From: Panicum virgatum
Taxonomy: Eukaryota; Streptophyta; Magnoliopsida; Poales; Poaceae
DNA: 64,000 bases
Direction: 5' to 3'
NCBI RefSeq assembly: GCF_016808335.1
Contig: NC_053149.1
Coordinates: 13,505,714-13,569,713 of the forward strand
The notes under the pieces were generated by a model that worked only from the letters and a program-made list of their open reading frames with translations, was not told the DNA's origin and searched no databases. Position 1 is the first letter of the stretch. The number at the start of each line of letters is the position of its first letter. Below, one piece after another: positions 35,701 through 47,497 of the stretch. The translations under genes were made by a program, and so were the position numbers.

Positions 35701-37626
35701 GCTTGCAATAATGGTGGTGGTCAATATTGACAAATGAATATGTTAGGAACAATATTAAATAACATCCACTGATATTGCAACCATGTCAGACACCAACAAC
35801 CATGTCAGATTCTAAGTGCTTTTTGGCGTGGCTTCAAAAGATCTGCCAAATCAGACACCCGAGTGACACCTGCACCCGTGCCCATGTAACACTGAGAAAT
35901 ACCACTCAGTATATTGATATTGATGACATGTGCAACCAAGGCCCCACCTGTCTTAGATGAAGCCCCATGGTGGTCTTTGAAAAATAGTATTAGAAGATAT
36001 GCCAGGACTAAAAGAAGGAATCAAGGTATGCAGATTGGGAAAACCTGCGCATAGCAGCATCGAGTCCAAAAGCAATGTTTTCAGGATCAGGGGTCAGAGT
36101 TCTAGCAAGGATAATGTTTTAATTGACAATTGAAAAAGGATAGGGAGGTAAAATAAGATTAATTGTGACCACAAGACTTCAATCAAGTTTACATTCATGG
36201 CAGAAGCTTGAGGGACAAAACCTGGGGGACCGACGCACACTTAAAGTATCCGGCACTAATTGAAAATGCTTCAAGTGCAGGATATCCTCCCTGAAGGAAC
36301 TGAGTAGCACATGGCATACTGGAGCAAGTGTCCAAATCCAACAACCAGATCACAAGCTATGACTAAGCTAACGCGCTCATGATAAGAAAGCATTTATAAA
36401 GCATGACATGATGATAGCCAGAGAAGCAACGTAACACTAGACACACCAGTTTTGCCACTACCAGATCAGCAGACTAGGGTACTCCGAACAATTAGCTGAG
36501 TTGGATGGATCAAAATAAAGTACAAATATACTCAATAAAGCTAGTTGAGTATTATGTGATAACTGAGAGCAGTCAAATATCTGCTCGGACAAATGACATT
36601 GGGTAACTGTGAGTTGAGTACCTTTTAGAGTTGAGATCCGACACATTTGAATGCCCTATATGATATCCAACCTCCTCACCTAGCTGCCAATTGCGAGATT
36701 CAGCGATCGCTCGAGCAATGGTTACTACAGCAAACCTTCTAGGCTGTGTGCAAAGGATGGGTTCCATATTTTCTTCTAAGAGGAACTGGGGGACTAGAGA
36801 ACTCTTTCCTGCAACGATAGATAAAACTGAATAAACTGATAGATTAAATAAAATCAACGATTTTACAAGAAAATCGCATCTTGCTCAACACTCCTCCATT
36901 CTGCATCGGTGCTACTGAAATCCCAGTAAGGCAACAACAAATTCGGGAATCTGATTTTTTTTTTTTTTGCGAAAGGGAATCTGAAATTCGAACCCAATAC
37001 AGTGAATTAACGCACAACAGAAGGTCATATCACACAGGCGTCAAAATATAAAAAGAGAACCGCACTAGTACAAATCTCAAGAACCATCACCCATCCCATT
37101 CCAAGAACCACCATTTCCCCCAAAAGCATTAATAAAAAGAGAACTGAGGAAAGAACCTGAAAAAAAAAGTTCGGACTGCTAAAACCCTTCTCGTTTCTCC
37201 CCAATCCGACGGAAAACCCATCCAAAACCCCAATGCCACCCCCAATCATCATCAGACCTAAAACAACCAGCGACCAGCGAGTAGAAGGAAACCACAGCAG
37301 AACGAAGAGAAAAAAAAACTCCATGGAGTAAAAATATACTACTCCGTTCGCAGGCCTCAAGAAAACCCAAAGGCACAAAAAGGCATCATCTCGAAGAACC
37401 AGCAGGGACACGCACAGTACAGCCAACCTAAGAGGGAATGGGGGAGGGGAAAACCCCGGAGATTACCGCATCCGGTGTCACCGACGATCAGCGTGACGCG
37501 GTTCGCCTTCACCTTCTCGACGATCTTGTCGCGGAGCGCCTCCACGGCGAGCGGCGGCCGCCGCGGCGGCGCTCCCTGCTGCTGCTCCCCCTCCTCCTCC
37601 TCCACCACCACCACCCCCGGCGCCAT
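29715..37626 (-). CDS. DExH-box RNA helicase with two CCCH zinc fingers (DExH8-like)
   Basis: Fourteen exons, in transcription order: 37467-37626, 36622-36808, 35371-35544, 35089-35236, 34373-34684, 33231-33377, 32963-33143, 32303-32580, 32104-32220, 31754-31898, 31134-31402, 30830-31021, 30026-30547, 29715-29927. All introns are GT-AG and the frame is continuous through 1,014 residues. Walker A GDTGCGKS (49-56) is split by intron 1. Motif II is DEVH (147-150), motif III SAT (179-181), motif VI QRKGRTGR (379-386). A helicase-associated region follows, then CCCH fingers at ~736-754 (CX7CX5CX3H) and ~763-782 (CX8CX5CX3H, split by intron 12). The family is ATP-dependent RNA helicases of the DEAH group; the plant member's substrate is unknown to me. 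The length matches the Arabidopsis CCCH/helicase protein as I recall it. Confidence 0.92.
31530..31624. other. 95-nt near-perfect hairpin in helicase intron 10
   Basis: The left arm 31530-31568 (AGAACAGTGTAAGCTACC...) and right arm 31588-31624 (...GGTAGCTTACTGTTCT) pair along ~37 bases with a 2-nt bulge and about two mismatches, closed by a ~19-nt A/T loop. It sits between exons 11 and 10. It could be a small MITE, or a precursor of small RNA; no terminal signature decides between these. Confidence 0.7.
34044..34241. mobile_element. Stowaway-like MITE in helicase intron 5
   Basis: Starts CTCCCTCCATTC and ends GAAAATGAGGGAG, flanked by TA on both sides. The CTCCCTCC start is the typical grass Stowaway terminus. 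It is inside the intron between exons 6 and 5 and interrupts no exon. Confidence 0.65.
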
Positions 37627-39164
37627 GGCCGCCGGCTAGGGGCTCCTCCAGAGGCGCCGCGCCGCGCCTTCGCCTGCAAGCTTTTCCGCCTCCTTTGGGC
37701 TTGCCTCCAGCTCGCGCCTTCCGTGGCAGTGTTTTTGCTTCCCTTTTTGAAGGGAAGTAGGGGCCAGGGGCGGGCGATGCGCTCGGGGGGCCAGCGGCCC
37801 CGGTGCATGGACCGGCCCCACGAGACGCGAGCACGGGAGGGGAAGGGGCGCAAGTCATCGGTGCACCAAGACCGAGTCCAGAGGTTGGTAGGCCCGGACA
37901 CAGCTGGCGAGGGGTTTCCGCGCACGTTCTACTTCTACCCCCACCCCGCCGGGGGGGGTGTCCGTGTTGATGGGGCCACATGTCAGTTTGACGCGTGTTC
38001 CTGGTGGTCAACCGGTTAATCTTTTGGTCAGATGACTGGAGATTACAGGGCAGATAAGATGAGAGATCCTTTCTGTTTTATTTGTTGCCATCTTCGCCGT
38101 GTTTCTTTCGCGCAAAAACAAAATCTTCGCCGTGTTCTTCCGGTATTGTTCTCACTTCCGTATCTTTTTGCTGATTTTTATACCGAACAAGAGCATGTGG
38201 ACGGCCTTATTGTATTTCTCATCTGATGGCATCTAATTTGAAGTATATCGACATGGTCTCAAAAGTTCAGAATCATAAGATCTTTAAACATAAATCAGAA
38301 ATGCAATCGTGATTTTGACAACCATATCATATACCCTACTCATAGACGGCCGCGGCTTCTGTGTCCTCTGTATGTGTCTCCGTTTATAGAATTAAATAAA
38401 TTGACAGATTTAGGCTTCTGTGTCCTCCTGTATGTGTCTCCGTTTATAGAATTAAATTGACAGATTTAGAGACTGATGAAATCAACACAAATAACTCGCA
38501 CGTAACCTTAAAAAATATCATTAATTCATTAAAGAAATATTAAAGTATATGAGTGCCTATGCTAAGCGTAGAATTTGACCTCAAATAGATAAGTTTCACT
38601 CTAGGCGACCTAACCAATTGACACTTGAGCTAAGTAATATCTTTGTAAATACGTAGCATTAAATTAAATGGAGAGAGTTGTGTATAACAAAAAAAATATT
38701 TTATAAAAACAACTCTAGCCATGTCGATATTATTTATGGTGAAGAATGTTTTATTTGGAATAAACTTTGGTGGAGTTAAATTACATAAAAGTATATGTTG
38801 TTCTATGTAAGGTTTTTATAGAGATTTTCATCCCTATCTACATCCGGTCTGTATGATGAAATTTCTTGTACATGTTTTTCTATTTTTAAATTTTGAGAAC
38901 GATCAGGTAAATGATCTTTTCTTTCTTTCGCTCCAGTTTAGGCTTTGACAATTTTCCAAGCTTAGTTCGCACTCCTACATGATAAGAAGCGAAATGTGAT
39001 TTGAACCTCTAAATTATTTGATGAAATATACAACACCGTCGGCGAACTAGTAAGATTCCTTGTGCCAGAATATACCACCTGAGTTTGATCTCTTGACTCG
39101 GCACATGTGATTGTATATTTATAAATTTATTTTAAGATTTAACCGGTATTTGCTATATGTCAGG
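37627..39164. other. Helicase 5' flank and intergenic region
   Basis: GC-rich to about 38000, then AT-rich. No TATA box was clear. Overlapping GC-rich frames at 37.4-38.0 kb are shadows of exon 1 and its 5' flank. A ~60-bp tandem duplication is listed separately. Confidence 0.4.
38353..38469. repeat. Tandem duplication of a ~60-bp unit
   Basis: GGCTTCTGTGTCCTC and the following TGTATGTGTCTCCGTTTATA occur twice in a row, with a 4-base length difference before TTGACAGATTTA. Non-coding. Confidence 0.75.
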
Positions 39165-39475
39165 GGTCTTATAGGTCGTCTCATGCAGTGCTACGTAGAA
39201 TTTTTGGTGATATAGAGGAGAGAGTGAGCGAGAAAAAATGGTGGTTGCTTTGCGAAACAACTGTATGTTTCATAGCTTGAAATTTAGGAGTACGAGACTA
39301 CTTCCCACCATTGTACGAGTTGTTGTTGCCATGTAATTCAAAATATTTTTTATTTCATCCACAAATCAAGGGATGATGGTATAACTATGAGACAACTAAT
39401 AAAAAGACAAACCATTGTAAAAGTTGTTTGATAGTTCGTCTCAAAATTACGTGTCAATGCATGAGACCGTTTTAA
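39165..39475. repeat. Second copy of the repeat seen at 12.03-12.40 kb
   Basis: Its left end (TCTTATAGGTCGTCTCATGC) and right end (TGCATGAGACCGTTTTAAAA) are inverted relative to each other, so it looks like a MITE. This copy lacks the hAT MITE present at 12115-12270 and serves as an approximate empty site. Confidence 0.5.
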
Positions 39476-39479
39476 AACG

Positions 39480-39780
39480 ACACTAATGCGGAGGCAGCGG
39501 CGGCAGAGCGAAGCGCGCCGGGCGGAGCGGAGCCGGCCGCGTTCCCCATCTCTCTCTCCTCTTTATCTCCGCCGGAGGCTGCGCGCGGCCGCTGGCCCTT
39601 TCTCTACGGGCACAAGGAAGCTCAGGACGGTGCTGCGAGGAGCCGGCGGGGGTGGCCTCGGCTAGCGGCCGCGAGGAGCGAGCCGCGGGGAGGAGGGGCT
39701 CGGCCAGCCGCCGGCCGTTGGTCGCCGGATCGACGGCCACGATTTTTGTTGATGACGTGGCATGACGTGGTGCTCTCTTT
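39480..39780. other. GC-rich island of unknown origin in AT-rich DNA
   Basis: About 300 bp of strongly GC-rich sequence abruptly bordered by AT-rich DNA. An 85-residue minus-strand frame (39483-39740) is Arg/Pro/Ala-rich with no motif. It could be a captured first exon or a lost 5' exon of a neighbouring gene; I see no inverted repeats or target duplication. Confidence 0.4.
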
Positions 39781-40459
39781 TGTTGCAGGAATCGTATGTA
39801 GAGATTTCATTTTAAGGTTTTCCAAGACAAATCATGTAATCAACATTGAGACACTTGCTACTATTAAATGAAGAATTGTTTCATTTTTTATACCAACCTC
39901 AGAAACGTTAACAAATAATAAAGATAAATAAATGACAGCGAATGGATTAACAGATAAGGTGCTACTAATTCAAGCATAGGTGCTACGAATTGACATATTC
40001 GTCCCGCCTATGTTGAAATCCTGAAAAAAATGCATCAAACTACGTACATTCTTATTCCACGTATTAAAAAAACTTACACCAACTAGAATATGTTCCAGTC
40101 GTTACTACTACAATAGCAACATTATACGTACAATTCGATCACCATCCTTCTACGACTTCTCATGCTACCTCCATAATAACGCATCATATTTTAATATAAC
40201 CACTACTTTCTAAAAACTAACACGTCTATTAATTGCAACATATTTTCGCAAATACATTAAGTATCAGACTAATTGTGCTCCGACCTCCCTAATAAACTAT
40301 CTTACCCCTTCTTTCACCATAAAAAACATCAACAAATGTAATAGCTTCATTTCGATATCGAAAAAAATATACAAAGTTTTATATAATACAAATAAAAGTT
40401 AAAAATCAGGTCATGCGCAGCAATGCTGCGCGGCCTTTCTAGTCATATACTAAGAATAG

Positions 40460-40515
40460 ACAGTTTTTTTTTCTCGAATACGTTGGAGAGCTGCATATCT
40501 TTGTATTAAGAAGAA
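40460..40515 (-). repeat. 3' tail of a non-LTR retroelement (fragment)
   Basis: On the minus strand: CTTCTTAATACAAAGATATG, then GCAGCTCTCC, then ATTCGAGAAAAAAA. This is the 3' end pattern of many grass non-LTR elements. Only the tail is present. Confidence 0.5.
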
Positions 40516-40680
40516 GGAACTCAGAAAGTTTTTAATACAACAGCGTAGCCAAGCTCACGCTAAGATATTGGGGCACTCAGTGCTCCAATGACAAGAACAG
40601 ACACGACCTTCTCGGCCTCACAGTCAAGCGACTACTCATGCCTGAGACAACTGAGACGACTAGCTCTGGCTTTGATCCAT

Positions 40681-41060
40681 GGCAATGTATCTGGTGGAAA
40701 CCACCATTTTTGTGAAAACTCGTGCAAACTATGGTAAAAAAATCGTCTAAATTCACCCAAAAATCACAGATATAGATGATATGATGATGCACAATCTTGT
40801 AAAATATATTGTCCAAACTCGACTTCGTTTGTGAGATATAAAAATAACAATTTTCAAGCCAGAAAACTGTCCAGGTGATTTGTTATAAATTTGTTACTTT
40901 TATATCTCACAAACAAAGTCGAGTTTGGATAAGATATTTTACAAGGTTATGTATCATCATATCATATACATGTGTGATTTTTTTGGTGAATTTAGACGGC
41001 TTTTTTGCCGTGGTTTGCACGAGTTTTCATGAAAGTTTGGTTTCCACTGGATGCGTTGCC
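40681..41060. mobile_element. Foldback MITE (380 bp) with 8-bp target duplication
   Basis: The two halves are inverted copies for nearly the whole length: GGCAATGTATCTGGTGGAAA at the left pairs with TTTCCACTGGATGCGTTGCC at the right, and the CAAACTCGACTT...GAGATATAAAA segment recurs inverted near the centre. TTGATCCA flanks both sides (40672-40679 and 41061-41068). A second copy begins at ~63740. Non-coding. The 8-bp duplication suggests hAT or a Mutator relative. Confidence 0.8.
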
Positions 41061-42691
41061 TTGATCCAGACGAGTAGCAGTGTAGCCAAATAATAATGGT
41101 AATCAAGATGAAAATGATTTTAGTTACTAGAGATCTGATCTTCTGTGAAACAAGAACATTAAGTACTTTCTTTCATTGCCCCAAGTTGTGCATTTGGGTC
41201 AGCCTATGTGTTTATGAGTTAATTCCGCAATACAAGCCATCACAATGGAGATGGTGATGTAGCAACTAATGGTTACCACAAGTACAAGGTATGCTGATTT
41301 ACATGCGCGGATTCTATCAATTTTTAATTAGCTGCTGTTATGTGACGTCTCATGACACAAATGCTCCTGTAATCGATGAGCAAACTCTTCACAACTGACC
41401 TATTGGCTACTGCAGGCAGGTAGCCTTGACATGGTGCTATCTTTTGAGGGAGTGGGTTGTTTGGGAGTTGTATAATGTATAAATGAGGGATGGTGCTTTG
41501 TAGTTAGTAACTTTAATTAAAGGATAGTTGAGCTGTATTTTTGTATTGAACAAGCATTTTGGCTTCTCAATCAAATATTATAGTTTTACCTTACTTTAGC
41601 CTTAAGTTATGGTTTTCCAGAAGTGTTTCATTTTCAATAATTATATATGATTTATGTTGAAGCCCTAGTGCAATGGACATTGCACTGCTTATTAGAGTTG
41701 AGCTTATTGTATTATTAGGAAGGTATGGTATTACCATACGCAAGACTGTAACTGTAAAACTTGATCGGTATATCGCTATCACTTGTTTTGAGGTGCTTCA
41801 GCAGACCTACATGTTATTGTAAACAAACCCAAACTGCTATGTTGTAACAAGTACCGAAACTAGTTCTAGCAAGCAAGAGAAGAGTAGATCTGGGTAAAAT
41901 GCAAAGCGCTGTTCTTTTTCTGGAGGAAAGATGAGTGCTAATAAATGGCAATTTCATCGTTTCTTTACATTTGTTATAGGAGGATGTAAAACTAATGAAG
42001 GAGACTGGATTGGATGCTTTTAGGTTTTCTATATCTTGGCCAAGGCTTATTCCCAGTATGATCTGTTTATCTTTTACCAAATTGCCACGATTGGATTGGA
42101 TTTTCTTAAAAAGGTGTAACCCTCATTACCTTTTGCATGTGCGTAGATGGCAGAGGAGAAGTCAACCCAAAAGGATTACAGTACTATAATAATCTTATCA
42201 ATGAACTTCTGGATTATGGTAAGGTTATAATACTATATACCTAGTTGTTTACTTATTAGCTGTTTGCATCATGAAGACTATGCATAATACTCCTGATGTT
42301 TGCAAGACATTTTTGCATGCGCTCTGTAAAAAGTTTTAAACATACTCACAGCCTGCTGGTGTATACTCCCTCCATCCATCAATTTAGTACATATTTTGAT
42401 TTGAAAAAACATATTCTGTCAATTTTAACCGAAAATTGGTCAAATTATATATGTGTTTATATATATTGTACAAAAATGAGTCTGATTTCAAAGCAACTGA
42501 CAATATATTACAAGAGGTCAAACTCGATATAGATGTTTACTGTGTTTCTGTTGCCCTTTCAATGGTAGATATATATGTACTTGAACATTATTTCTATTGT
42601 TTGACAACCTGTAGGTTTAGATGGTTGACTGATATTAATGAAATATTCCAACGAAGAATATGTATATGTTGTACCTCGATTATCTTGTTAA

Positions 42692-42819
42692 TGAAACTTA
42701 CATTGGAGATCGAAGGGAGAGAGCCATCACAGAGAGAGGAAGAGCACAGCCACGGGACTTGTAGATATCTAGGAGAAGATAATATGGGCCACATGGGCCT
42801 TACACTATGGGCCTTAACG
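42692..42819 (-). repeat. Left outer LTR (128 bp) of the copia element
   Basis: Minus orientation: begins TGAAACTTACATTGG and ends GGGCCTTAACG. The terminal base differs from the A expected at the LTR edge. Followed by CCCCCCTTCAAAC, the inverted polypurine tract. Confidence 0.85.
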
Positions 42820-42938
42820 CCCCCCTTCAAACTCAAGGTGGAAGCGGAGGATCTGAAGCATTGAGTTTGAGCATGTTAAACCAATGTTGTTCTTGAGTTT
42901 GTGCCTTTGTGAAGAAATCTGCCACTTGCAGTTCCGAG

Positions 42939-45900
42939 GTAATGCCGCTGCTGTTAAGGACTGGGAGATTAATGATGGGAAAGTCATGGCTGCTATGGTT
43001 AGTAGTACTAAACAAACCATGATTATGAGCCTTCGTAAGTTTAAAACAGCCAAGGGCATTTGGAACAGTTTGAAGGAGCGTTATGTTCAGGACAGTGGTG
43101 CCCTCTTACACACGCTCATGCAGCAAACTCATTCATTGAGCAAAATGACATGTCTATTGATGAGTATTACACTGCATTTGATCGACTGATGGGTGCCTTG
43201 ACCTCCATGGTACCCGAATGCACCGCTAATCCGTGTCCAGCACATCAGTTCATTGAGAAGTTTCTTTACATATAGATTCGTTATGGGTGTTCGAGCTGAG
43301 TACAATTCTCTTCGTACATGACTGCTTCAGGGTTCTTCTACTCTCACTATGTCACAGGCCTTGTCTGACTTACTTGCAGAAGAGACCCGTCTTAAGTCTA
43401 TGTCTATTGCTCCTGGTTCAGGCTCTCACAGTGTGTTGGCTGCTTCCCAGAGGTTTGGCGGACGCAAGGCTTCATCTTTACAACCTTGTAAACATTGTGG
43501 CAAGACCAATCACAGTTCAGATTATTGTTTTGCTCACTATCCGCAGAAGTTGGCAGACTTCCGTGCTCGTCGTGCTGCTCGTGGCCGTGATACTGGTTCC
43601 ACTCCTAGAGGCTCGGTGTCTGTTGCCGCTGCCTCATCTGCTGCTGCTCCATCACCATCTTGGGTTCTTGACTCAGGGGCTTCCTTTCATGTGACCTCCG
43701 ATCAGTCAGAGTTAGCTTCTTGCAAGCCAGTCGTTGATGGTGCTTCAGTTCAGACAGCTGATGGTACATCTTGTCATATTACTCATCAGGGTTCAATTTG
43801 CAATTCTCGTTTTTCTGTACCCAATATTTCTTTTGTACCCCAGCTGTCTATGAATCTTCTCTCAGTAGGACAAATTGCAGACCATAATTGCTTTGTTGGA
43901 TTTGATGACTCATCATGTTTTGTTCAGGATCGTCGGAGCGGAGCTGTGATTGGGACTGGCCGTCGCCGTAGAGGTGCTCCTAGCCTCTACCTTTTGGACA
44001 CTTTGCATCTTCCTTCATCCACCGTGGCTCCGCCTCCTGTGTCTTTCGCTGCATCGGTCTCTACTGCGTCTTTTGCCCAATGGCATCATCGTCTTGGTCA
44101 CCTCTGTGGATCTCATTTGTCCACCTTAGTAAAGTCAGGATGTTTAGGCCATACATCTGTTGAGTCTAGTTTTCATTGTAAGGGTTGCAAACTTGGAAAA
44201 TAAATACAACTTCCATATCCATCTAGTGTTTCTCATTCTAGTAGACCTTTTGATCTTGTTCATTCTGATGTATGGGGCCCAACTCCTTTTGTTTCAAAGG
44301 GTGGTCATAAATATTATGTCATTTTTATTGATGATCACTCTCGTTATACTTGGATCTATTTAATGAAACATTGCTCTGAGTTGCGCTCCATTTATGAGTC
44401 TTTTGTTTGCATGATTCACACTCAGTTCTCTGCTCCTATCAAAGTGTTTTGTTCCGATTCTGGTGGTGAATATTTATCTGATACTTTTCGTCATTTTTTG
44501 GCTTCGGAGGGTACTCTTGCTCAGCTTTCTTGTCCTGGCGCTCATGCTCAGAATGGTGTTGCTGAACGCAAACATCGCCATCTTATAGAGACGGCTCGCA
44601 CCCTTTTGATATCTTCTTTTGTTCCTTCTCATTTTTGGGGCAAAGCTGTTTCCACTGCAGTTTATCTCATTAATAGACAGCCGTCCTCCAAGCTCGCCGG
44701 TAAATGTCCTGGGGAAGTACTTTTTGGTACTCCTCCGAGATATGACCATCTTAGAGTTTTTGGTTGTACATGCTATGTCTTACTTGCACCTCGCGAGCGG
44801 ACTAAACTGACTGCACAATCTGTTGAGTGTGTTTTTCTAGGTTATAGTCCTGAGCATAAAGGATATATGTGTTATGATCCTTCTTCTCGCCGCATTCGTA
44901 TTTCTCGTGATGTTACCTTTGCGGAAAATCGTCCTTTCTTTTACAATTCTTCTACCCACTCTTCATATTCTCCCATAGAGTCTACCTCCTATATGTGCCT
45001 TCCTCCAATTTCACCCACTACTAATGCTCCTGTGACACCACCATCCACTGTCCCATTCACTACACCATCATCCTCTTCAACTATTCCTCCTATTCCTATT
45101 TCCATCTCACCACCTTCACATACCTCACCTTCTCCTGCTCCTGCTCCTGCTCCTTCCTATTCTTTTTCTAAACCACCTGTCACCCAAGTCTACATTCGTC
45201 GTTCTAGCACTACCACCTCGGCCAGTCCTGATGCTCCTGCTGTTGATGATTCTACTAATGTTGATGAGTCACATACGGTTCCTGTTGCTCCTGATCTGTT
45301 ACAGGATGGTCAAAGATACAATCTACGAGATCGCACCGTGTTTGGGTATCCTCGTGCTAATGTTGTTGTTGGCGAACCATCCACTTATCAGGAAGCTTCT
45401 CTCATTCCAGAGTGGCAACTTGCTATGTCTGAGGAGCTGGCTGCCCTCAATCGTACTAGCACTTGGGATATTGTTCCTTTACCGTCACAGGTTGTGCCTA
45501 TTACATCCAAGTGGGTCTTCAAAATTAAAACCAAATCTGATGGGTCTATTGAGCGATATAAAGCACGCCTTGTGGCTAGAGGCTTCCAACAGACCCAAGG
45601 TCGCGATTATGATGAAACCTTTGCTCCAGTCGCACACATGACTACTGTTCGTACTCTGATTGCTGTGGCTGCTTCTTCTTCCTGGACTATCTCTCAGATG
45701 GATGTCAAGAACGCTTTTCTTCATGGTGATTTGCATGAAGAAGTTTATATGCATCCCCCACCTGGTGTTGATGCTCCTTCTGGATATGTTTGTCGTCTTC
45801 GTCGAGCCTTGTATGGTTTGAAGCAGGCCCCCCGTTCTTGGTTTGAGAGATTTGCTTCTGTTATCAGGGATGCTGGTTTCTCTTCTAGTGAGCATGACCC

Positions 45901-46906
45901 TGCTTTATTTATTCATCTCTCTCCACGAGGACGTACTCTACTCTTGTTATATGTTGATGACATGCTGATTACAGGTGACGATCCGGAGCATATTTCTCAT
46001 GTGAAGAAGCAACTCAGTGAGCAATTTCAGATGTCAGACTTGGGTCCTCTCAGTTATTTCTTAGGGATTGAGGTTTTGCAATCTACAAAGGGCTACTATC
46101 TTTCTCAATCTAAGTACATACTAGATCTTGTTGCTCGTTCTGGACTTAGTGATCACCGCAGAGCTGCGACACCTATGGAACTTAACTTGAAACTTCGTCC
46201 TAGTGATGGTAAACCTTTGGAGGATCCCTCTCGATATAGGCATATTGTTGGTAGCCTTGTCTATATCACTGATACTAGACCTGATATTGCTCATGCAGTT
46301 CATATCTTGAGTCAGTTTGTCAGTGCTCCTACCTCGGTTCATTATGGCCATTTACTTCGTGTGCTGAGATACCTAAGGGGGACATCTTCTCAATGTTTGT
46401 TCTATGCTCGTGATAGTCCACTTCACCTTCATGCCTATTCAGACGCCACTTGGGCGAGTGACCCCATCAATTGTCATTCGGTTACGGGCTATTGTATTTT
46501 TCTTGGTTCTTCTCCTATTGGGTGGAAGTCCAAGAAGCAGGCAGCTGTATCCCGGTCTAGTACAGAGGCAGAGCTTCGAGCTCTGGCCACCACTACTTCG
46601 GAGATTATATGGTTGAGATGGTTGTTAGCTGACTTTGGTATCTCTTGTGATGGTCCCACGCCTCTTCTCTGTGATAATACTAGCGCCATACAGATTGCAC
46701 ATGATCCTGTGAAGCATGAACTCACAAAGCATATTGGTGTTGATGCCTCGTTCACTCGGTCTCATTGTCATCAGAAAACAATTGATCTTCAGTATGTGCC
46801 CTCGGAACTGCAAGTGGCAGATTTCTTCACAAAGGCACAAACTCAAGAACAACATTGGTTTAACATGCTCAAACTCAATGCTTCAGATCCTCCGCTTCCA
46901 CCTTGA
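42939..46906 (+). pseudogene. Copia Gag-Pol polyprotein remnant
   Basis: The N-terminal part of gag is missing and the gag remnant (42939-43350) is frame-disturbed. From 43349 the frame runs to 46906 with one in-frame TAA at 44201-44203, just after the GAG-pre-integrase zinc region (WHHRLGH...CKGCKLGK). Order: zinc knuckle CKHCGKTNHSSDYC (~43487-43528), protease WVLDSGAS (~43660), integrase core (DSGGEYLS ~44457), reverse transcriptase (YVDDMLITG ~45952), RNase H (SRSSTEAEL ~46553), ending in [10 protein letters not shown]. The integrase-before-RT order defines Ty1/copia. Confidence 0.9.
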
Positions 46907-46919
46907 GTTTGAAGGGGGG
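46907..46919 (+). other. Polypurine tract of the copia element
   Basis: TTGAAGGGGGG immediately left of the LTR start TGTTAAGG, the expected site of plus-strand priming. Confidence 0.75.
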
Positions 46920-47046
46920 TGTTAAGGCCCATAGTGTAAGGCCCATGTGGCCCATATTATCTTCTCCTAGATATCTACAAGCCCGTGGCTGTGCTCTTCC
47001 TCTCTCTGTGATGGCTCTCTCCCTTCGATCTCCAATGTAAGTTTCA
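46920..47046 (+). repeat. Internal, inverted LTR (127 bp) of the copia element
   Basis: TGTTAAGGCCC...GTAAGTTTCA, TG...CA ends. It has a polypurine tract on its left and a PBS (TGGCACCAGAGC, close to the initiator tRNA-Met type) on its right, so it serves as both a 3' and a 5' LTR. This is the junction expected from a one-LTR circle or tandem unit. Confidence 0.85.
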
Positions 47047-47369
47047 TGGCACCAGAGCTTAGGGTTTCGATCTGAGCCACCACCCTTCCCGTCGCTGCGC
47101 TGCCTCGTCCTCATCCTTCGCCGCCTGTCGCGGTCTCGCCCGTCGCCCGTCGCCCGTCGCCCGTCGCCCGTCGCGTCGCGGCACCTTGCCGCCGGTGGAC
47201 TTCCGCGCCGTCCTCTCCCATCCGCGGCCGCCGTCGCGGCCACCTCCACTTCCGCCTCCGCCTCGTCTCCGCTCGCGGATCCACCTGTTGCGGCTCTGCT
47301 GGAGGCGCCGTCCTCTCCCATCCGCGCCGTTCGTGCGGATCTCCACCGCCGCCCGCCGTCCGCTCCGTC

Positions 47370-47497
47370 CGAAACTTACATTGGAGATCGAAGGGAGAGA
47401 GCCATCACAGAGAGAGGAAGAGCACAGCCACGTGACTTGTAGATATCTAGGAGAAGATAATATGGGCCACATGGGCCTTACACTATGGGCCTTAACA
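47370..47497 (-). repeat. Right outer LTR (128 bp) of the copia element
   Basis: Minus orientation, GAAACTTACATTGG...GGCCTTAACA, followed by the GTTAA duplication. The first base at its inner edge departs from TG. No PBS lies next to it. Confidence 0.8.

Larger units (their letters stand above)
42692..47497. mobile_element. Rearranged Ty1/copia element with three LTRs and 5-bp target duplication
   Basis: GTTAA flanks both outer ends (42687-42691 and 47498-47502). Both outer LTRs (42692-42819 and ~47370-47497) are in minus orientation. Inside, the coding region and a third LTR (46920-47046) are in plus orientation. 42820-42939 is an inverted copy of the polyprotein 3' end (46800-46919). The internal LTR has a polypurine tract to its left and a PBS to its right (47047, TGGCACCAGAGC). 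47060-47369 is GC-rich 5' leader. The outer minus-strand 5' LTR has no adjoining PBS, so the unit should be immobile. It sits in the GH1 intron between exons 42147-42218 and 47552-47639. Confidence 0.85.

Noticed and set aside
42362..42430. Stowaway MITE start (ACTCCCTCCATCCATC) in the GH1 intron
   Set aside because: No matching right end was found, so only a possible fragment; not listed as an element.
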